Shown piece by piece: positions 19,921 to 29,807 of a DNA stretch of 64,000 nucleotides. A program made the position numbers and the translations under genes. This DNA is from an uncultured Clostridium sp. Lineage in GTDB: Bacteria > Bacillota > Clostridia > Clostridiales > Clostridiaceae. Location: positions 37,007 to 101,006 of the forward strand of contig CAKVEW010000011.1 of the NCBI GenBank assembly GCA_934746015.1, in the 5' to 3' direction. Position 1 is the stretch's first letter, and each line of letters opens with the position of its first letter. The notes under the pieces are model-generated. The model had not been told where the DNA came from, searched no databases, and was given only the letters and a program-made list of their open reading frames with translations.

Positions 19921-21282
19921 TTAAAATATGAGGTTTGCTACAAGAACTATTACTGGTAAGGTAATTAGTGTTCTTTCTATAAATATTATTATTAATTGCT
20001 TTAAAGATACAGGAATTTTTGAGCCAAGTAGAACTCCACCTACTTCAGATATATATATTAATTGAGACACTGAAGTACAAGCAACTATAAATTTAGTCAT
20101 ATCACTAGTTATGGAATTAGCAGCTAAAACTGATGGAAGTAGCATATCAGCAAATCCAACAACTAAAGTTTGAGATGCTGCTAAAGCTTCTGGAACTTTA
20201 AGTAGGTTTAGATAAGGGATAAATGGTAAACCTAAAATTTGAAACACAGAAGTATATTCAGCTATTATAAGTGCTATAGTAGCAAATGCCATAACAACAG
20301 GAAGTACTCCAAGCCACATATCTAAAACATTTTTAATTCCATCTATTAAGAAAGCATTAATGCCAGGATTCTTACTAGCCTTATCTAGGGCCTTGCTATA
20401 TCCCCAAGAAAATGAATTATGCTCTTTTGGAATAACTTCATCATCTCTTTTTTCTTTATTTTTATAATATGTGTTAGGAATTTTACGTAATGGATATATT
20501 CTTGGAAGAATCATAGCAGCGACTATTCCAGAAAGTGTTACTGTTAAGTAAAAAGGAATAAATAAATTAGATAACCCAACAGTATCTATTACAATTAAAC
20601 TAAAAGTTATAGAAACAGCTGAGAATGTTGTACTTATTACAGCCGCTTCTCTTTTTGAGTAAAATCCTTCTTCATATTGCTTATTAGTCAATAATATTCC
20701 TAAAGTTCCATCACCTAACCAGGAAGTTATACAATCAATAGATGAACGTCCAGGTAAAGTAAACACTGGTCTCATAACTTTAGTAAGGATTGCCCCAAAG
20801 AATTCTAACAGTCCAAAATTAAGCAATAGTGGTAATAATAAGCCTGCAAAAAAGAAAATAGTAAATAAAATAGTAAGTAAATCATTTAACACAAAAGTTC
20901 CAGTTCCAGAATTTATTATCATCTCAGGACCAAAATTAAATAAAGCTAGAACAGAAAATAATGCTCCTAAAAGTCTAGATATAAACCAAATTGGACTTAC
21001 ATTAAATAAAGTATTTAAAAATTCATTTTTTATAATAAAATTTGGTTTAAATACCTTAGTAATTATGCTAAATATTGCAGATATACATATTATTAAAGTA
21101 ATAATAGATGTTAAGTAACCTTCTAAGGAGTTTGCTAAAAACTTAGACATTAAAGCTACTGGTATAGTAATTTCTCCATTAAATTTAATAGGAACCATAA
21201 ATAGTAGTATTCCTATTAAAGATGGGATAATAAAAATAAGGGAAGTTTTAAGAGGAAATTTATCTTTAGTTGTATTTTCCAT
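19921..21282 (-). CDS. YjiH-type nucleoside-recognition (Gate) domain membrane protein
   Basis: A 453-aa integral membrane protein with about ten to eleven hydrophobic segments. The segment SLVVGFADMLLPSVLA-like (around residue 375) and the central TFSAVSITFSLIVIDTVGLS are characteristic of Gate-domain proteins of the YjiH family, distant relatives of nucleoside transporters and of spore maturation proteins SpmA/B. Substrate and role are unknown. The gene is single, on the minus strand, converging on the right border of the island, with GGAGACC-type spacing before the ATG. Confidence 0.8.
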   Translation of the reverse strand: MENTTKDKFPLKTSLIFIIPSLIGILLFMVPIKFNGEITIPVALMSKFLANSLEGYLTSIITLIICISAIFSIITKVFKPNFIIKNEFLNTLFNVSPIWFISRLLGALFSVLALFNFGPEMIINSGTGTFVLNDLLTILFTIFFFAGLLLPLLLNFGLLEFFGAILTKVMRPVFTLPGRSSIDCITSWLGDGTLGILLTNKQYEEGFYSKREAAVISTTFSAVSITFSLIVIDTVGLSNLFIPFYLTVTLSGIVAAMILPRIYPLRKIPNTYYKNKEKRDDEVIPKEHNSFSWGYSKALDKASKNPGINAFLIDGIKNVLDMWLGVLPVVMAFATIALIIAEYTSVFQILGLPFIPYLNLLKVPEALAASQTLVVGFADMLLPSVLAANSITSDMTKFIVACTSVSQLIYISEVGGVLLGSKIPVSLKQLIIIFIERTLITLPVIVLVANLIF

Positions 21283-21467
21283 TTTGGTCTCCTTTATATC
21301 AAAATAATTAATATTTATACACAGGAAATAATTTTAATACATATTTAAAAGAAAAATCAATAGATTTTTATACAAAAATAGCTAAAATTTATACAAAACC
21401 TACATGTTAATATTTTCTTTTAATAAGGATAAACTAAATTTATTAATTAACTAAAGGAGAATTTAAT

Positions 21468-22535
21468 ATGAGCAAGAAAAATGTTATTACATATTTAGTT
21501 ATTTTTAACTTGTTTACCATACTGATAATATTATTGAGTAATGTCTATATAATAAAAAAAATTATAAGTGTTATTTTTGCAGTTGTAATTATACCAATAA
21601 TATTTGGAGTATTTTTGTTTTATATACTAAAACCATTAAATAATTTATTTATAAAAAAGAATATGAATAGGGGAATGGCTGCAACCTTAACAATATTTAT
21701 CTTCTTCTTTATAGGGGCAGGGATAATTAAATATTTTGGGGATTATTTTGTAGATCAACTTATAAGTGCTAAATCAATATTTCTAAAAATAATAGAGGGA
21801 AGAAGTAATACTGGAAATATAGGTAATGTGGTTAAAAAAAGCATTTTAAATATTGATTATTATGATAAGTTCTTAGGTGATATACAAAATTACATAGTGA
21901 TATTAGTTACAAATATAAGAAGACTTTTTAATAAAGGAATTCAATTGTTCTCTGATATATTATTGGTTATTTTAATAACTTTTTATTTACTTAAGGACGA
22001 AGAAAAGATAAAGATAGAATTAGTAAAATTATTTCCAAGGAAATATAAAGATAAAGCTCGAAGTATAGTAGAAGAGGGAGATGAAGTCCTATCAGCGTAT
22101 ATAATTGGTCAAGCAAAAGTTGCAGTATCATTAGCTACTATGATGTTTATTGGATATAAAGTTATAGGAATGATAAATCCATTACTTTTAGCATCAGTAA
22201 CCTTTATCTTAGCTTTCATACCCTTCATTGGATTCTTTATATCTTTAATACTTCCATATATAATTGCGATAGCTTTAGGATGGAATATGATTTTGAAATT
22301 ATCAGTTTTAGTATTAGTAGCACAAACTCTTAAAGGGAGAATAGTAGTACCTTTAATTATGGGTAAAACTATGAAAATACATCCTATAACAGATATTTTT
22401 TTAGTTGTAGGAGCAGCCACTTTAATTGGTCCTATAGGAGCCTTTGTAATAGTACCAATTTATTCTTTAGCTAAGGTTATTTATAAGTACTTTAATAAGG
22501 AATTAGATGAAAAAATAAAGGAATTTAAGGAATAG
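21468..22535 (+). CDS. AI-2E (PerM/UPF0118) family membrane transporter
   Basis: A 355-aa protein with about seven to eight membrane helices and a central soluble region. The C-terminal block, FILAFIPFIGFFISLILPYIIA then LKGRIVVPLIMGKTMKIHPITDIFLVVG, is the signature of the AI-2E/PerM superfamily. Members export or exchange small molecules, including Na+/H+ antiport in some Bacilli. A clear AAAGGAG site precedes the ATG. The proB gene follows within 90 nt on the same strand, so they may be co-transcribed. Confidence 0.88.
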   Translation: MSKKNVITYLVIFNLFTILIILLSNVYIIKKIISVIFAVVIIPIIFGVFLFYILKPLNNLFIKKNMNRGMAATLTIFIFFFIGAGIIKYFGDYFVDQLISAKSIFLKIIEGRSNTGNIGNVVKKSILNIDYYDKFLGDIQNYIVILVTNIRRLFNKGIQLFSDILLVILITFYLLKDEEKIKIELVKLFPRKYKDKARSIVEEGDEVLSAYIIGQAKVAVSLATMMFIGYKVIGMINPLLLASVTFILAFIPFIGFFISLILPYIIAIALGWNMILKLSVLVLVAQTLKGRIVVPLIMGKTMKIHPITDIFLVVGAATLIGPIGAFVIVPIYSLAKVIYKYFNKELDEKIKEFKE

Positions 22536-22620
22536 TAATTTTTATGTATATTTTATGTGGAAAAAATATTATAGAATATTTATAATTAAAACAAGAAAGA
22601 AATTCGGGGGAATAGTAGGA

Positions 22621-23430
22621 ATGAACAATAGAGAAAAGATAAAAGAAGCTAAAAGAATAGTAGTTAAAGTAGGAACTTCCACACTAACATATGAAAATGG
22701 AAACATAAATTTAACTAGAATAGAGAATTTAACAAGAATACTGTCAGATATTATGAATTCAGGAAAAGAAGTTATATTAGTCACTTCAGGAGCAATCGGA
22801 GTTGGAGTATCTAAATTAAAACTTAAGGAGAAACCTAAAACTATAAGAGAAAAACAAGCTGTTGCAGCAGTTGGACAATGCGAACTTATGCATATATATA
22901 GTAAGTTCTTTGCAGAGTATAGCCATACTGTAGGGCAAGTACTTTTAACTAGGGATGTAGTTGAAGATGATCATATTAGAGAAAATGTTTGTAATACTTT
23001 TGAAACATTAATTGAAAATAAAATTATACCTGTTGTTAATGAAAATGATACAGTAGCTATAGATGAAATTGAAAATATAGTGAGATTCGGTGATAATGAT
23101 AATTTATCAGCTATAGTTTCTAAACTAGTCAATGCTGACTTATTGATTATATTATCTGATATAGATGGTTTTTATGATTCCGATCCTAGAAAAAATACAG
23201 ATTCAGAACTTATTAGAGAGATAATAGAAATAACTCCAGAACTTGAAGAGTGCTGTGGAGGGGCAGGAAGTAATTTAGGAACTGGTGGAATGATAACTAA
23301 ATTAACAGCAGCAAGAACAGCAACAGAAGCTGGAGTAGATATGGTTTTAGCAAATGGAGAAGATCCAAGAATAGTATTAAGTATATTAGATGGAGAAGAA
23401 ATAGGAACATTATTTGTTTCTAATAAATAA
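22621..23430 (+). CDS. proB: glutamate 5-kinase
   Basis: A 269-aa amino-acid kinase counted from the ATG at 22621; an in-frame upstream ATG at 22555 would add 22 residues absent from the family. It starts the proline pathway by phosphorylating glutamate. Signatures: VVKVGTSTL at the N terminus, [17 protein letters not shown] and the FGDNDNLSA loop, then [14 protein letters not shown]. It is the short form without the C-terminal PUA domain, common in clostridia. proA follows after 13 nt, and the two enzymes channel glutamyl-5-phosphate. Confidence 0.95.
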   Translation: MNNREKIKEAKRIVVKVGTSTLTYENGNINLTRIENLTRILSDIMNSGKEVILVTSGAIGVGVSKLKLKEKPKTIREKQAVAAVGQCELMHIYSKFFAEYSHTVGQVLLTRDVVEDDHIRENVCNTFETLIENKIIPVVNENDTVAIDEIENIVRFGDNDNLSAIVSKLVNADLLIILSDIDGFYDSDPRKNTDSELIREIIEITPELEECCGGAGSNLGTGGMITKLTAARTATEAGVDMVLANGEDPRIVLSILDGEEIGTLFVSNK

Positions 23431-23443
23431 GGGGGATGTTTTT

Positions 23444-24691
23444 ATGATATTAGATTTAAATGAATTAGGAAAGAATGCTAAGGAAGCTTCTTATGATTTA
23501 GGCATAGCATCTACGACAGAAAAAAATAATGCATTAGAATTAATGGCAAAGGCTTTAATAGATAATACTGAAGAGATTATAAAAGAAAATGAGAAGGATT
23601 TAAAGATAGCAGTTGAAAAGGGAACTTCAAAGGCTATGCTAGATAGATTAGCTTTAAACGAAGATAGAATTAAAGATATGGCAAAAGGGTTGACGGATCT
23701 TATAGCACTAGATGACCCAATTGGTGAAGTAATAGAAATGTGGAAAAGGCCTAATGGAATTCAAATTGGAAAGCAAAGAGTTCCAATAGGAGTAATTGGA
23801 ATAATATATGAAGCTAGACCAAATGTAACTTGTGATGCAGCAGGTCTTTGTTTAAAAACTGGGAATGCTGTAATTTTAAAGGGTGGAAGTGATGCTATAA
23901 ATTCTAATAAGGCTATTGTAAAAGTACTAAGGGAAGCCTTAAAGAAATCTGATTTGCCTGAAGTTTCAATTCAATTAGTGGAGGATACTAGTAGAGAAAC
24001 TGCAACTAAGATGATGAGACTTAATGAATATATAGATGTTTTAATTCCAAGAGGAGGAGCAGGCTTAATACAAGCTGTAGTTAAAAATGCTACTGTTCCT
24101 GTAATTGAAACAGGAGTTGGAAATTGCCATATTTACGTAGATGAAGTTTGTGATTTTGAAATGGCTAAAAATATAATAGTAAATGCAAAAACTTCAAGAC
24201 CATCAGTATGTAATGCAGCAGAAAAAATGCTTATTAATGAAAAAATAGCAAAAGACTTTTTACCTATTATTGTACAAGCTTTAAGAGAAAAGGATGTTGA
24301 AATAAGAGGGGATGAAAAAGTTAAGTCTATAATACCTGATGTTATATCTGCAACTGAAGAAGATTGGAGCAAAGAATACTTAGACTATATAATAGGAGCT
24401 AAAATAGTTAAAGATGTAAATGAAGCTATTACTCATATTAATAGATATGGTTCTGGCCATTCAGAAGCTATTGTAACTGATAGCTATAAAAATTCTCAAA
24501 AATTCTTAAATAAGGTTAATGCAGCAGCAGTTTATGTTAATGCATCTACAAGATTCACAGATGGAGGAGAATTTGGATTCGGAGCAGAAATAGGAATAAG
24601 TACACAAAAGCTTCATGCAAGAGGACCAATGGGGCTTAAAGAACTTACTACTATTAAATATATAATTTATGGAAATGGACAAATTAGATAA
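23444..24691 (+). CDS. proA: glutamate-5-semialdehyde dehydrogenase (gamma-glutamyl phosphate reductase)
   Basis: A 415-aa aldehyde-dehydrogenase-fold enzyme counted from the ATG at 23444 behind AAGGGGG. It reduces glutamyl-5-phosphate with NADPH to glutamate semialdehyde, which cyclises to P5C. Family blocks: [24 protein letters not shown], the catalytic-Cys region [15 protein letters not shown], and [28 protein letters not shown] near the C terminus. It has normal length and is co-transcribed with proB. No proC is present in the window. Confidence 0.96.
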   Translation: MILDLNELGKNAKEASYDLGIASTTEKNNALELMAKALIDNTEEIIKENEKDLKIAVEKGTSKAMLDRLALNEDRIKDMAKGLTDLIALDDPIGEVIEMWKRPNGIQIGKQRVPIGVIGIIYEARPNVTCDAAGLCLKTGNAVILKGGSDAINSNKAIVKVLREALKKSDLPEVSIQLVEDTSRETATKMMRLNEYIDVLIPRGGAGLIQAVVKNATVPVIETGVGNCHIYVDEVCDFEMAKNIIVNAKTSRPSVCNAAEKMLINEKIAKDFLPIIVQALREKDVEIRGDEKVKSIIPDVISATEEDWSKEYLDYIIGAKIVKDVNEAITHINRYGSGHSEAIVTDSYKNSQKFLNKVNAAAVYVNASTRFTDGGEFGFGAEIGISTQKLHARGPMGLKELTTIKYIIYGNGQIR

Positions 24692-24722
24692 ATTAGGAAT
24701 GAAAAAATGAAAGAATTAAGGA

Positions 24723-24742
24723 AAAACTCTTATGGGAGTTTT
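24723..24742. repeat. hairpin element related to the dispersed AACTCC repeats (copy 2)
   Basis: AAAAACTC...GAGTTTT (24723-24742) is preceded by an ATG-rich stretch (24696-24715). It resembles the elements at 10.2, 31.0, 34.9 and 45.2 kb. Confidence 0.4.
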
Positions 24743-24780
24743 GAAAATTAAGTTATAGATATATTTAAATTTACTAATTA

Positions 24781-24820
24781 AAGAGCTACAAGTTATTTAA
24801 TACATGTAGCTCTTTTGTTT
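24781..24820. terminator. bidirectional terminator between proA and the Nudix gene
   Basis: A 10-bp perfect stem, AAGAGCTACA (24781-24790) with TGTAGCTCTT (24805-24814), followed by TTGTTTT on the plus strand. It also sits just past the stop of the convergent Nudix gene. Confidence 0.8.
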
Positions 24821-25335
24821 TAAATTGTTCGCATTGAACCTCTATGTTTTCTAATATCAAATAAATTCTCAATAAACCAGTAGTCGATAAATTTACCATC
24901 ATTAACTAATTGTAATATTTCATCTTTACTTGCCCACTTAATTGATTTAACTTCTTCATATTGAAGTTTTAAATCTTTTATATCTATATCTCTTTCAATA
25001 ATATAGTAATCATCAAAGCCATTATCAAAATTTATAGTGAAAAATGGGCGTTCATTTGATAAGTCGATTTTATATCCTATTTCCTCTAAAGTTTCTCTTT
25101 CAGCTGCTTCTGAACTTGTTTCATTAGTTAATGCACTTCCTCCAACTGTTAGATCCCACATATTTGGCCACCCATTTTTCCATGGTTGACGTTGCTGAAT
25201 AAGCATTTCATTTTTTGAGTTGAAAATACAAACATGGACTACAAGATGATAATCACCATTATTAAAATTACTTCCTCTCTTCATTTGCCTACCAGTTAAG
25301 TTTCTATTTTTATCATAAATATCCCACAGTTCCAT
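24820..25335 (-). CDS. Nudix hydrolase, IDI/YfcD-like
   Basis: A 171-aa Nudix-fold protein. The Nudix box is intact: GGSALTNETSSEAAERETLEEIGY (G-x5-E-x7-REtxEE-x-G). The N-terminal pattern ELWDIYDKNRNLTGRQMKRG and HLVVHVCIFN is that of the isopentenyl-diphosphate-isomerase-like group of Nudix proteins, most of which hydrolyse nucleotide or prenyl diphosphates of unknown identity. Mg2+-dependent diphosphate cleavage is expected. It is single, convergent with proBA. Confidence 0.88.
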   Translation of the reverse strand: MELWDIYDKNRNLTGRQMKRGSNFNNGDYHLVVHVCIFNSKNEMLIQQRQPWKNGWPNMWDLTVGGSALTNETSSEAAERETLEEIGYKIDLSNERPFFTINFDNGFDDYYIIERDIDIKDLKLQYEEVKSIKWASKDEILQLVNDGKFIDYWFIENLFDIRKHRGSMRTI

Positions 25336-25385
25336 TATAATTCTCCTATAAAGTAATAGCTAAGAGGCAAGAAATTAAATGGACG

Positions 25386-25465
25386 TATCTTTTACTTCTT
25401 ACCTCTAACTTTTTACTTATTATCTTTTACTTATTAACTCTTACTTATTAACCATTACTTCTTAC
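25386..25465. repeat. imperfect TTACTTATTA-type short direct repeats
   Basis: TTACTT occurs about six times within roughly 75 bases (for example TTTTACTTATTA at about 25411-25436 and TTACTTATTAACC at 25441-25453). There is no open frame. It lies between two minus-strand genes. Confidence 0.5.
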
Positions 25466-25717
25466 TTAACCATGTAGTCCATTTTCTTGGCGTTCCATAT
25501 TTTCTATAACTACATCGTAAATATCTCCAAGGGAAGAACAATACTCAAGAAGTTTCCATGGAGTATTAGTATGGAAATGAATCTTTATTAAATCTTCATC
25601 ACCAACTGCTAATAAGCAATCACCTTCTATATTTTTAGTTATATATTCATTAATTGCATCTTCTGAAAGATCATGTCCTTCAATTAATAATTGAGTATCA
25701 AATTTATATTCAAGCAT
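25466..25717 (-). CDS. stand-alone FakA C-terminal-like domain protein
   Basis: An 83-aa protein that reads like the C-terminal segment of YloV/FakA, the fatty-acid kinase subunit related to DhaL ('kinase to dihydroxyacetone kinase'). The recognisable blocks are EYKFDTQLLIEG, DCLLAVGDEDLIKIHFHTN and LGDIYDVVIENMERQ. The kinase and middle domains are missing. It has its own ATG and AAAGGAG site, so it looks like a deliberate small gene, not debris. Stand-alone copies occur in other Firmicutes; the function is unknown. Confidence 0.75.
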   Translation of the reverse strand: MLEYKFDTQLLIEGHDLSEDAINEYITKNIEGDCLLAVGDEDLIKIHFHTNTPWKLLEYCSSLGDIYDVVIENMERQENGLHG

Positions 25718-25867
25718 ATTTTATTCTCCTTTCAAAATACAGATTATATATCAATTAAATAATTAACTAATATGAATATTAAATTGTTATTATAGAGTAT
25801 AGCATATTTTATGAAAAATTACAGTTTGGTTTTAATAGGGGGAATGATTTTATTCTAATTAAATGAT

Positions 25868-26356
25868 TTATAATTTTCCTTGTAATTCCTTAGTACTTTT
25901 TATTCTAATCAATTTATCTTCATAAGAGGATAGTATGTTTTCATATTTACTTCTTTTATTTTCGAAACTTTTTGTCCATTGAAACATTTTTTTTAGCATA
26001 TCAAAGGTAGGCTTATAGTTACATTTCTCTATCCCTAATTTTTGCTTAATGAATCGAGTAATTATTCTAATTTTTCTAATATACAATGGAGTATCCAGGA
26101 AAATAATTTTATCTGCCATATCAAATAAACACTTTTGACTCTCTCTATAAGTTCCTTCAATTATCCAGTCTCCATTTTTATCGATATCTAGAATTATATT
26201 TAGTTGTTCCAAGTCTGAGCGTTTATAGTTTTCCTTGCATTCATGGTCCCAAGCTATGCTATCTCCTTCATAACAAGGGATATTATATTGTAAAGATAAT
26301 TCACGGGATAAAGTTGTTTTTCCGCTTGCAACTATACCAAAAATAAGTATTTTCAT
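25868..26356 (-). CDS. P-loop NTPase, adenylate-kinase/FlaR-like
   Basis: A 162-aa small kinase-fold protein with the P-loop GIVASGKTT at about residues 7-15, an acidic substrate segment GDSIAWDH, WIIEGTYRES and a lid-like stretch IRKIRIITRFIKQKLG. This resembles the 'DNA topology modulation protein' FlaR/adenylate-kinase-related group found in Firmicutes. The phosphoryl acceptor is unknown. The start ATG follows a GGAGG site. It is monocistronic. Confidence 0.75.
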   Translation of the reverse strand: MKILIFGIVASGKTTLSRELSLQYNIPCYEGDSIAWDHECKENYKRSDLEQLNIILDIDKNGDWIIEGTYRESQKCLFDMADKIIFLDTPLYIRKIRIITRFIKQKLGIEKCNYKPTFDMLKKMFQWTKSFENKRSKYENILSSYEDKLIRIKSTKELQGKL

Positions 26357-26474
26357 ATATCCTCCAATTAAAGCTTGTTGCTATATAAATTTATAGCCTT
26401 GCAAGTTATTTGTATAATTAAGGTGAATTATAACACATTATACTATTAAGAATATTAGAAATTAAAATAAAAAG

Positions 26475-26500
26475 ACTCAGCAAATAGTGCTGAGTTTTTT
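26475..26500 (-). terminator. intrinsic terminator of the ABC-2 exporter operon
   Basis: An 8-bp stem, ACTCAGCA (26475-26482) with TGCTGAGT (26488-26495), and a 5-nt loop. On the minus strand it is followed by CTTTTTATTTT, 37 nt past the stop of the last exporter gene. Confidence 0.8.
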
Positions 26501-26536
26501 ACTTTAAGTTAAGGAAATTCAGAAGTATGAAGAATT

Positions 26537-27640
26537 TTATGCTTTGTTTTTTAATTTATATGAGGATAGTCCTAATAGGATTAATGAGATTCCTAAAAGC
26601 AAAACTATAGTTGTAATTTCATTTCTTAAAGTTGCACCATAAAGTACATTACTATTAGAACTATTTATCCAAGTTGTTGGTATTATTTTTGAAATATTCT
26701 TTAATACTGTTGGCATAATATCTCTTGGCCAGAAGCAACCACCAAGCATTGCGAAAGGAAGTATTACAAGAGTACTTATTGTTCCAGATACTCTTAAATC
26801 TTTTGAATGTGTAGTTATAAATACTCCAAGGGAAATTGTAAATACACCAAATATTAAGAATAATGTATAAAGACTTAATGGAGAATCTCCTAAATTAAAT
26901 TTAAATACATACTTAAAGGCTAAGAAATATAGTGTTATTTGTACAAAGGTAATTACTAAGAATGAAAGTAAGCTTTGGAATATATATTTATATCTAGTCA
27001 ATGGTGTAGTAAATAATCTTGTAAATACGTTCTTTTCTCTATCCTTCAATATTATATTAGTTGCTGCTGTTGCTGAGAATAGTAAGTTTAGTACTATAAA
27101 TGCCATAGCAGTATCAGTCTTGGATTTATTTCCTTCCCCTTTATCTACACTTGTGGAAGATACCTTGTAAGATCCATCTGAGTAGTACTTAATGGCATCA
27201 TAAAATTTCTCTTCATCACCATTAGAATTTTTAGCAAAGGTTTTTAATATATTAATATAGCTATCTAATGAAGCTTTAATAGCAGTAGAAGTATTTCCTT
27301 CTTTGGCTTCATAAGTTTTTAAAATAGGGTTTTTCCCATTTATTAGATCATTAGTATAGCCATTAGGAATAACTATTGCATAGTCTATTTCATTATTAAT
27401 TAAATCATCTTGTATAGTTTCTTCACCATCAAAGTTAATTTCAGCTTTATCTTTAATATTGTTAATAATATTTTCTGTAACAGCTGTTTTATCATTATCT
27501 ATAATAGTAACCTTTAAAGGGGCTGTTCCATTTGAGCCTGAAAAGGCTATTAGCATAAAAATTAAGGGTAATACTATTAAAAAGAGAATATTTAATTTTT
27601 CTCTGAATAATCTTTTTAATGTTGCTTTAAATATTGTCAT
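26537..27640 (-). CDS. ABC-2 type exporter permease (second subunit)
   Basis: A 367-aa permease counted from the ATG at 27640 behind GGAAGGAGAG; an in-frame ATG 60 nt earlier lies inside the upstream gene and lacks a site. It has an N-terminal helix, a large extracellular region (about residues 40-190) with the YhgE/Pip-like pattern of an ABC-2 exporter, then five membrane helices at the C terminus including NIILKDREKNVFTRLFTTPL. It overlaps the upstream permease by 4 nt. With its neighbours it forms a heteromeric exporter; the substrate is unknown, and drug or lipid export is typical of such operons. Confidence 0.87.
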   Translation of the reverse strand: MTIFKATLKRLFREKLNILFLIVLPLIFMLIAFSGSNGTAPLKVTIIDNDKTAVTENIINNIKDKAEINFDGEETIQDDLINNEIDYAIVIPNGYTNDLINGKNPILKTYEAKEGNTSTAIKASLDSYINILKTFAKNSNGDEEKFYDAIKYYSDGSYKVSSTSVDKGEGNKSKTDTAMAFIVLNLLFSATAATNIILKDREKNVFTRLFTTPLTRYKYIFQSLLSFLVITFVQITLYFLAFKYVFKFNLGDSPLSLYTLFLIFGVFTISLGVFITTHSKDLRVSGTISTLVILPFAMLGGCFWPRDIMPTVLKNISKIIPTTWINSSNSNVLYGATLRNEITTIVLLLGISLILLGLSSYKLKNKA

Positions 27641-28755
27641 ATTCTTTCTCTCCTTCCTATTATACTTGCACCTATGAATAATAAGGCAGATATAATCCAA
27701 AGGCCTAATATACTTAAGAAAACTTCATTTGTAGCTCCACCATAAATTGATTTAAACATAGCATTTGATGCTAAGTAGTTAGGGGTTAGTTTAGCTAAGA
27801 ATCCTACGAATCCACCGAAGTTTACTTTAACAAATCCTCCACTTAAGAATGTAAATATAGGAACTATAACATTTAATAGAGCAAGTCCTAATAATCCTTT
27901 CTTTGTGGCCATTACAGCAAATATACCTAGCATTGTAGATAATACTGATAATGAAAATGCTGTTAATATTATCGTTGGCATACTATTTCCGAAATTTACC
28001 CCAAAAGCAAAGTTAGAAATTAGTAAAAGTATTAATACTTGAACCATGATAGTAATAACTACACCAACTGCTTCTCCAATAAATATTTCGCCTAGTTTTA
28101 ATGGAGTGGATCTAAATCTGGTACCTACAGCTTTGTAGTAAGATTTATCTATTGCAAAGTTAGCATAAATTGAACCATACATAATTATCATTACGAGCAT
28201 TGTTATTGAGTAGTAATCAATAGCAGAAGGTTTCTTACCTGATATTGATACTGCTTCATCTTGAAAGTTATTATTTTGATCTATAGTAAAGTTTCTTGAT
28301 TGAATTTTAGCTAAGGCTTCCATTGAATTTGCTGAAGAAGAATATGTTTCGATTATTCCTTTTACTATTGAAACTCCAAGTTGATTATACTCAGAACCAA
28401 CTAATTCAAGTTTACCAGTAGCATTTTCATTATATACTACCAAGGCGTCGTATTTTCTATTTTCAACTAAACTTTTTCCTTCATCGACATTAGATATTTT
28501 TTCAACTTGTATGATATCACTAAGGCTATCTAATGTTATAAAGTTTTCAAAAGCTTCAGCACCTCTAGTTGTATCATTATCTACATATAATAAATTTACT
28601 TTATCAACAGTTCTTGCAGTGAAGTCTTCATTATTTTTAAGGGCATTTCCTAGTATTAATATTAAAAATATTGGTATTAAGATCATTGTTATAAGGCTTT
28701 GTACATCTCTTAATGATTGTAGTAGTCTATATTTTACTATGGTTAAAATTTTCAT
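27637..28755 (-). CDS. ABC-2 type exporter permease (first subunit)
   Basis: A 372-aa permease of the same architecture as its partner: an N-terminal helix, an extracellular loop of about 180 residues, then a helical bundle with SYYKAVGTRFRSTPLKLGEIFIGEAVG. The ATG follows AGGAGG. It begins 14 nt after the ATPase stop and overlaps the next permease by 4 nt, so the three genes form one operon. Confidence 0.87.
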   Translation of the reverse strand: MKILTIVKYRLLQSLRDVQSLITMILIPIFLILILGNALKNNEDFTARTVDKVNLLYVDNDTTRGAEAFENFITLDSLSDIIQVEKISNVDEGKSLVENRKYDALVVYNENATGKLELVGSEYNQLGVSIVKGIIETYSSSANSMEALAKIQSRNFTIDQNNNFQDEAVSISGKKPSAIDYYSITMLVMIIMYGSIYANFAIDKSYYKAVGTRFRSTPLKLGEIFIGEAVGVVITIMVQVLILLLISNFAFGVNFGNSMPTIILTAFSLSVLSTMLGIFAVMATKKGLLGLALLNVIVPIFTFLSGGFVKVNFGGFVGFLAKLTPNYLASNAMFKSIYGGATNEVFLSILGLWIISALLFIGASIIGRRERI

Positions 28756-28769
28756 AAGGCAATACCTCC

Positions 28770-29516
28770 TTAATCTCTAAGGCTTCTACCAGTAAATTGA
28801 AGAAATACTTCTTCTAATGAAGCAATACTTCCATCCTCATGTTTTACTAAAGCCTTAAGTTCATCATTAGTACCTTTTGCAATTATTTCACCATGATCTA
28901 TTATGCATATATCCGAGCAAATAGTATCAACTTCTTCCATGTAGTGTGAAGTATAAAGCACAGTGGACCCTTGTTCGTTTAATTTCTTTATAGTTTCTAA
29001 AATATTATTTCTAGATTGAGGATCAATACCAACTGTTGGTTCATCAAATATAATTAACTTTGGCTTGTGAACTATAGCACAAGCTATATTTAATCTTCTC
29101 TTCATTCCACCAGAAAATTTAGGCGGGAAATCTTTTTTTCTATCCCATAAACCAACAAACTCAAGAGTTTCTTGAACAGCAGCTTTAAGTTCTTTTCCTC
29201 TTAATCCGTATAATTCTCCGAAAAACTTAACATTTTCTTCTGCTGTTAAGTCATCTATTAAAGCTAAGTCTTGAGGTACTACCCCTAGATTCTTTTTTAT
29301 GAATATTGGATCTTCCTTTATATTCTTTCCAAATATCTTAACTTCTCCGGAATACTTAGAATAAAGTCCACTTAAAATGCTAATAGTAGTTGTTTTACCA
29401 GCTCCATTTGGACCTAAGAACCCGAAAATTTCTCCTTCTTTAATATTTAATTCTTTTATATTAACAGCTTTAAAATCTTTATAATTTTTTTCAAGATCTT
29501 TTATTTCAACTATCAT
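28770..29516 (-). CDS. ABC exporter ATP-binding protein
   Basis: A 248-aa ATPase of the CcmA/DrrA class. Walker A is GPNGAGKTT (about residues 34-42), the Q-loop VVPQDLALIDDLTAEEN, the signature FSGGMKRRLNIACA, and Walker B LIIFDEPTVGIDPQSR, with switch His in YTSHYMEE. It powers the two downstream permeases. A perfect TGAAC-AGC-GTTCA dyad lies upstream of the ribosome site (29534-29546), so the operon is probably held by a TetR-type repressor encoded elsewhere. Confidence 0.92.
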   Translation of the reverse strand: MIVEIKDLEKNYKDFKAVNIKELNIKEGEIFGFLGPNGAGKTTTISILSGLYSKYSGEVKIFGKNIKEDPIFIKKNLGVVPQDLALIDDLTAEENVKFFGELYGLRGKELKAAVQETLEFVGLWDRKKDFPPKFSGGMKRRLNIACAIVHKPKLIIFDEPTVGIDPQSRNNILETIKKLNEQGSTVLYTSHYMEEVDTICSDICIIDHGEIIAKGTNDELKALVKHEDGSIASLEEVFLQFTGRSLRD

Positions 29517-29533
29517 TATAATTTCCTCCTATC

Positions 29534-29546
29534 TGAACAGCGTTCA
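29534..29546. promoter_or_regulatory. palindromic operator upstream of ABC exporter operon
   Basis: TGAAC-AGC-GTTCA is a perfect 5-3-5 dyad directly upstream of the GGAGG site of the ATPase gene. The form is typical of TetR/AcrR operators of drug exporters. No matching regulator lies next to it. Confidence 0.6.
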
Positions 29547-29807
29547 TTTAAATTAATTTAATAATAATACTATGCTGCAATTGGTACAAACCTAAAAAAT
29601 ATGTAAATTATCTGAAATTAATTAATATAAATAAAATACCTTTTAAATAGTCAAATTTACTTACAAATACATCTCTCATATGCATATTTAAGTTTTAACA
29701 AATTTAATATAAGCCTGTAATGACTGATTTTGGTTATTTATAGAAAATATAGAATAAACATATTATAATAATAAACAAATTAAGATTTGTGGTTTAAGGA
29801 GTATTAT

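Noticed and set aside
25386..25465. CRISPR-like array
   Set aside because: The TTACTT units are short, irregular and have no spacers.
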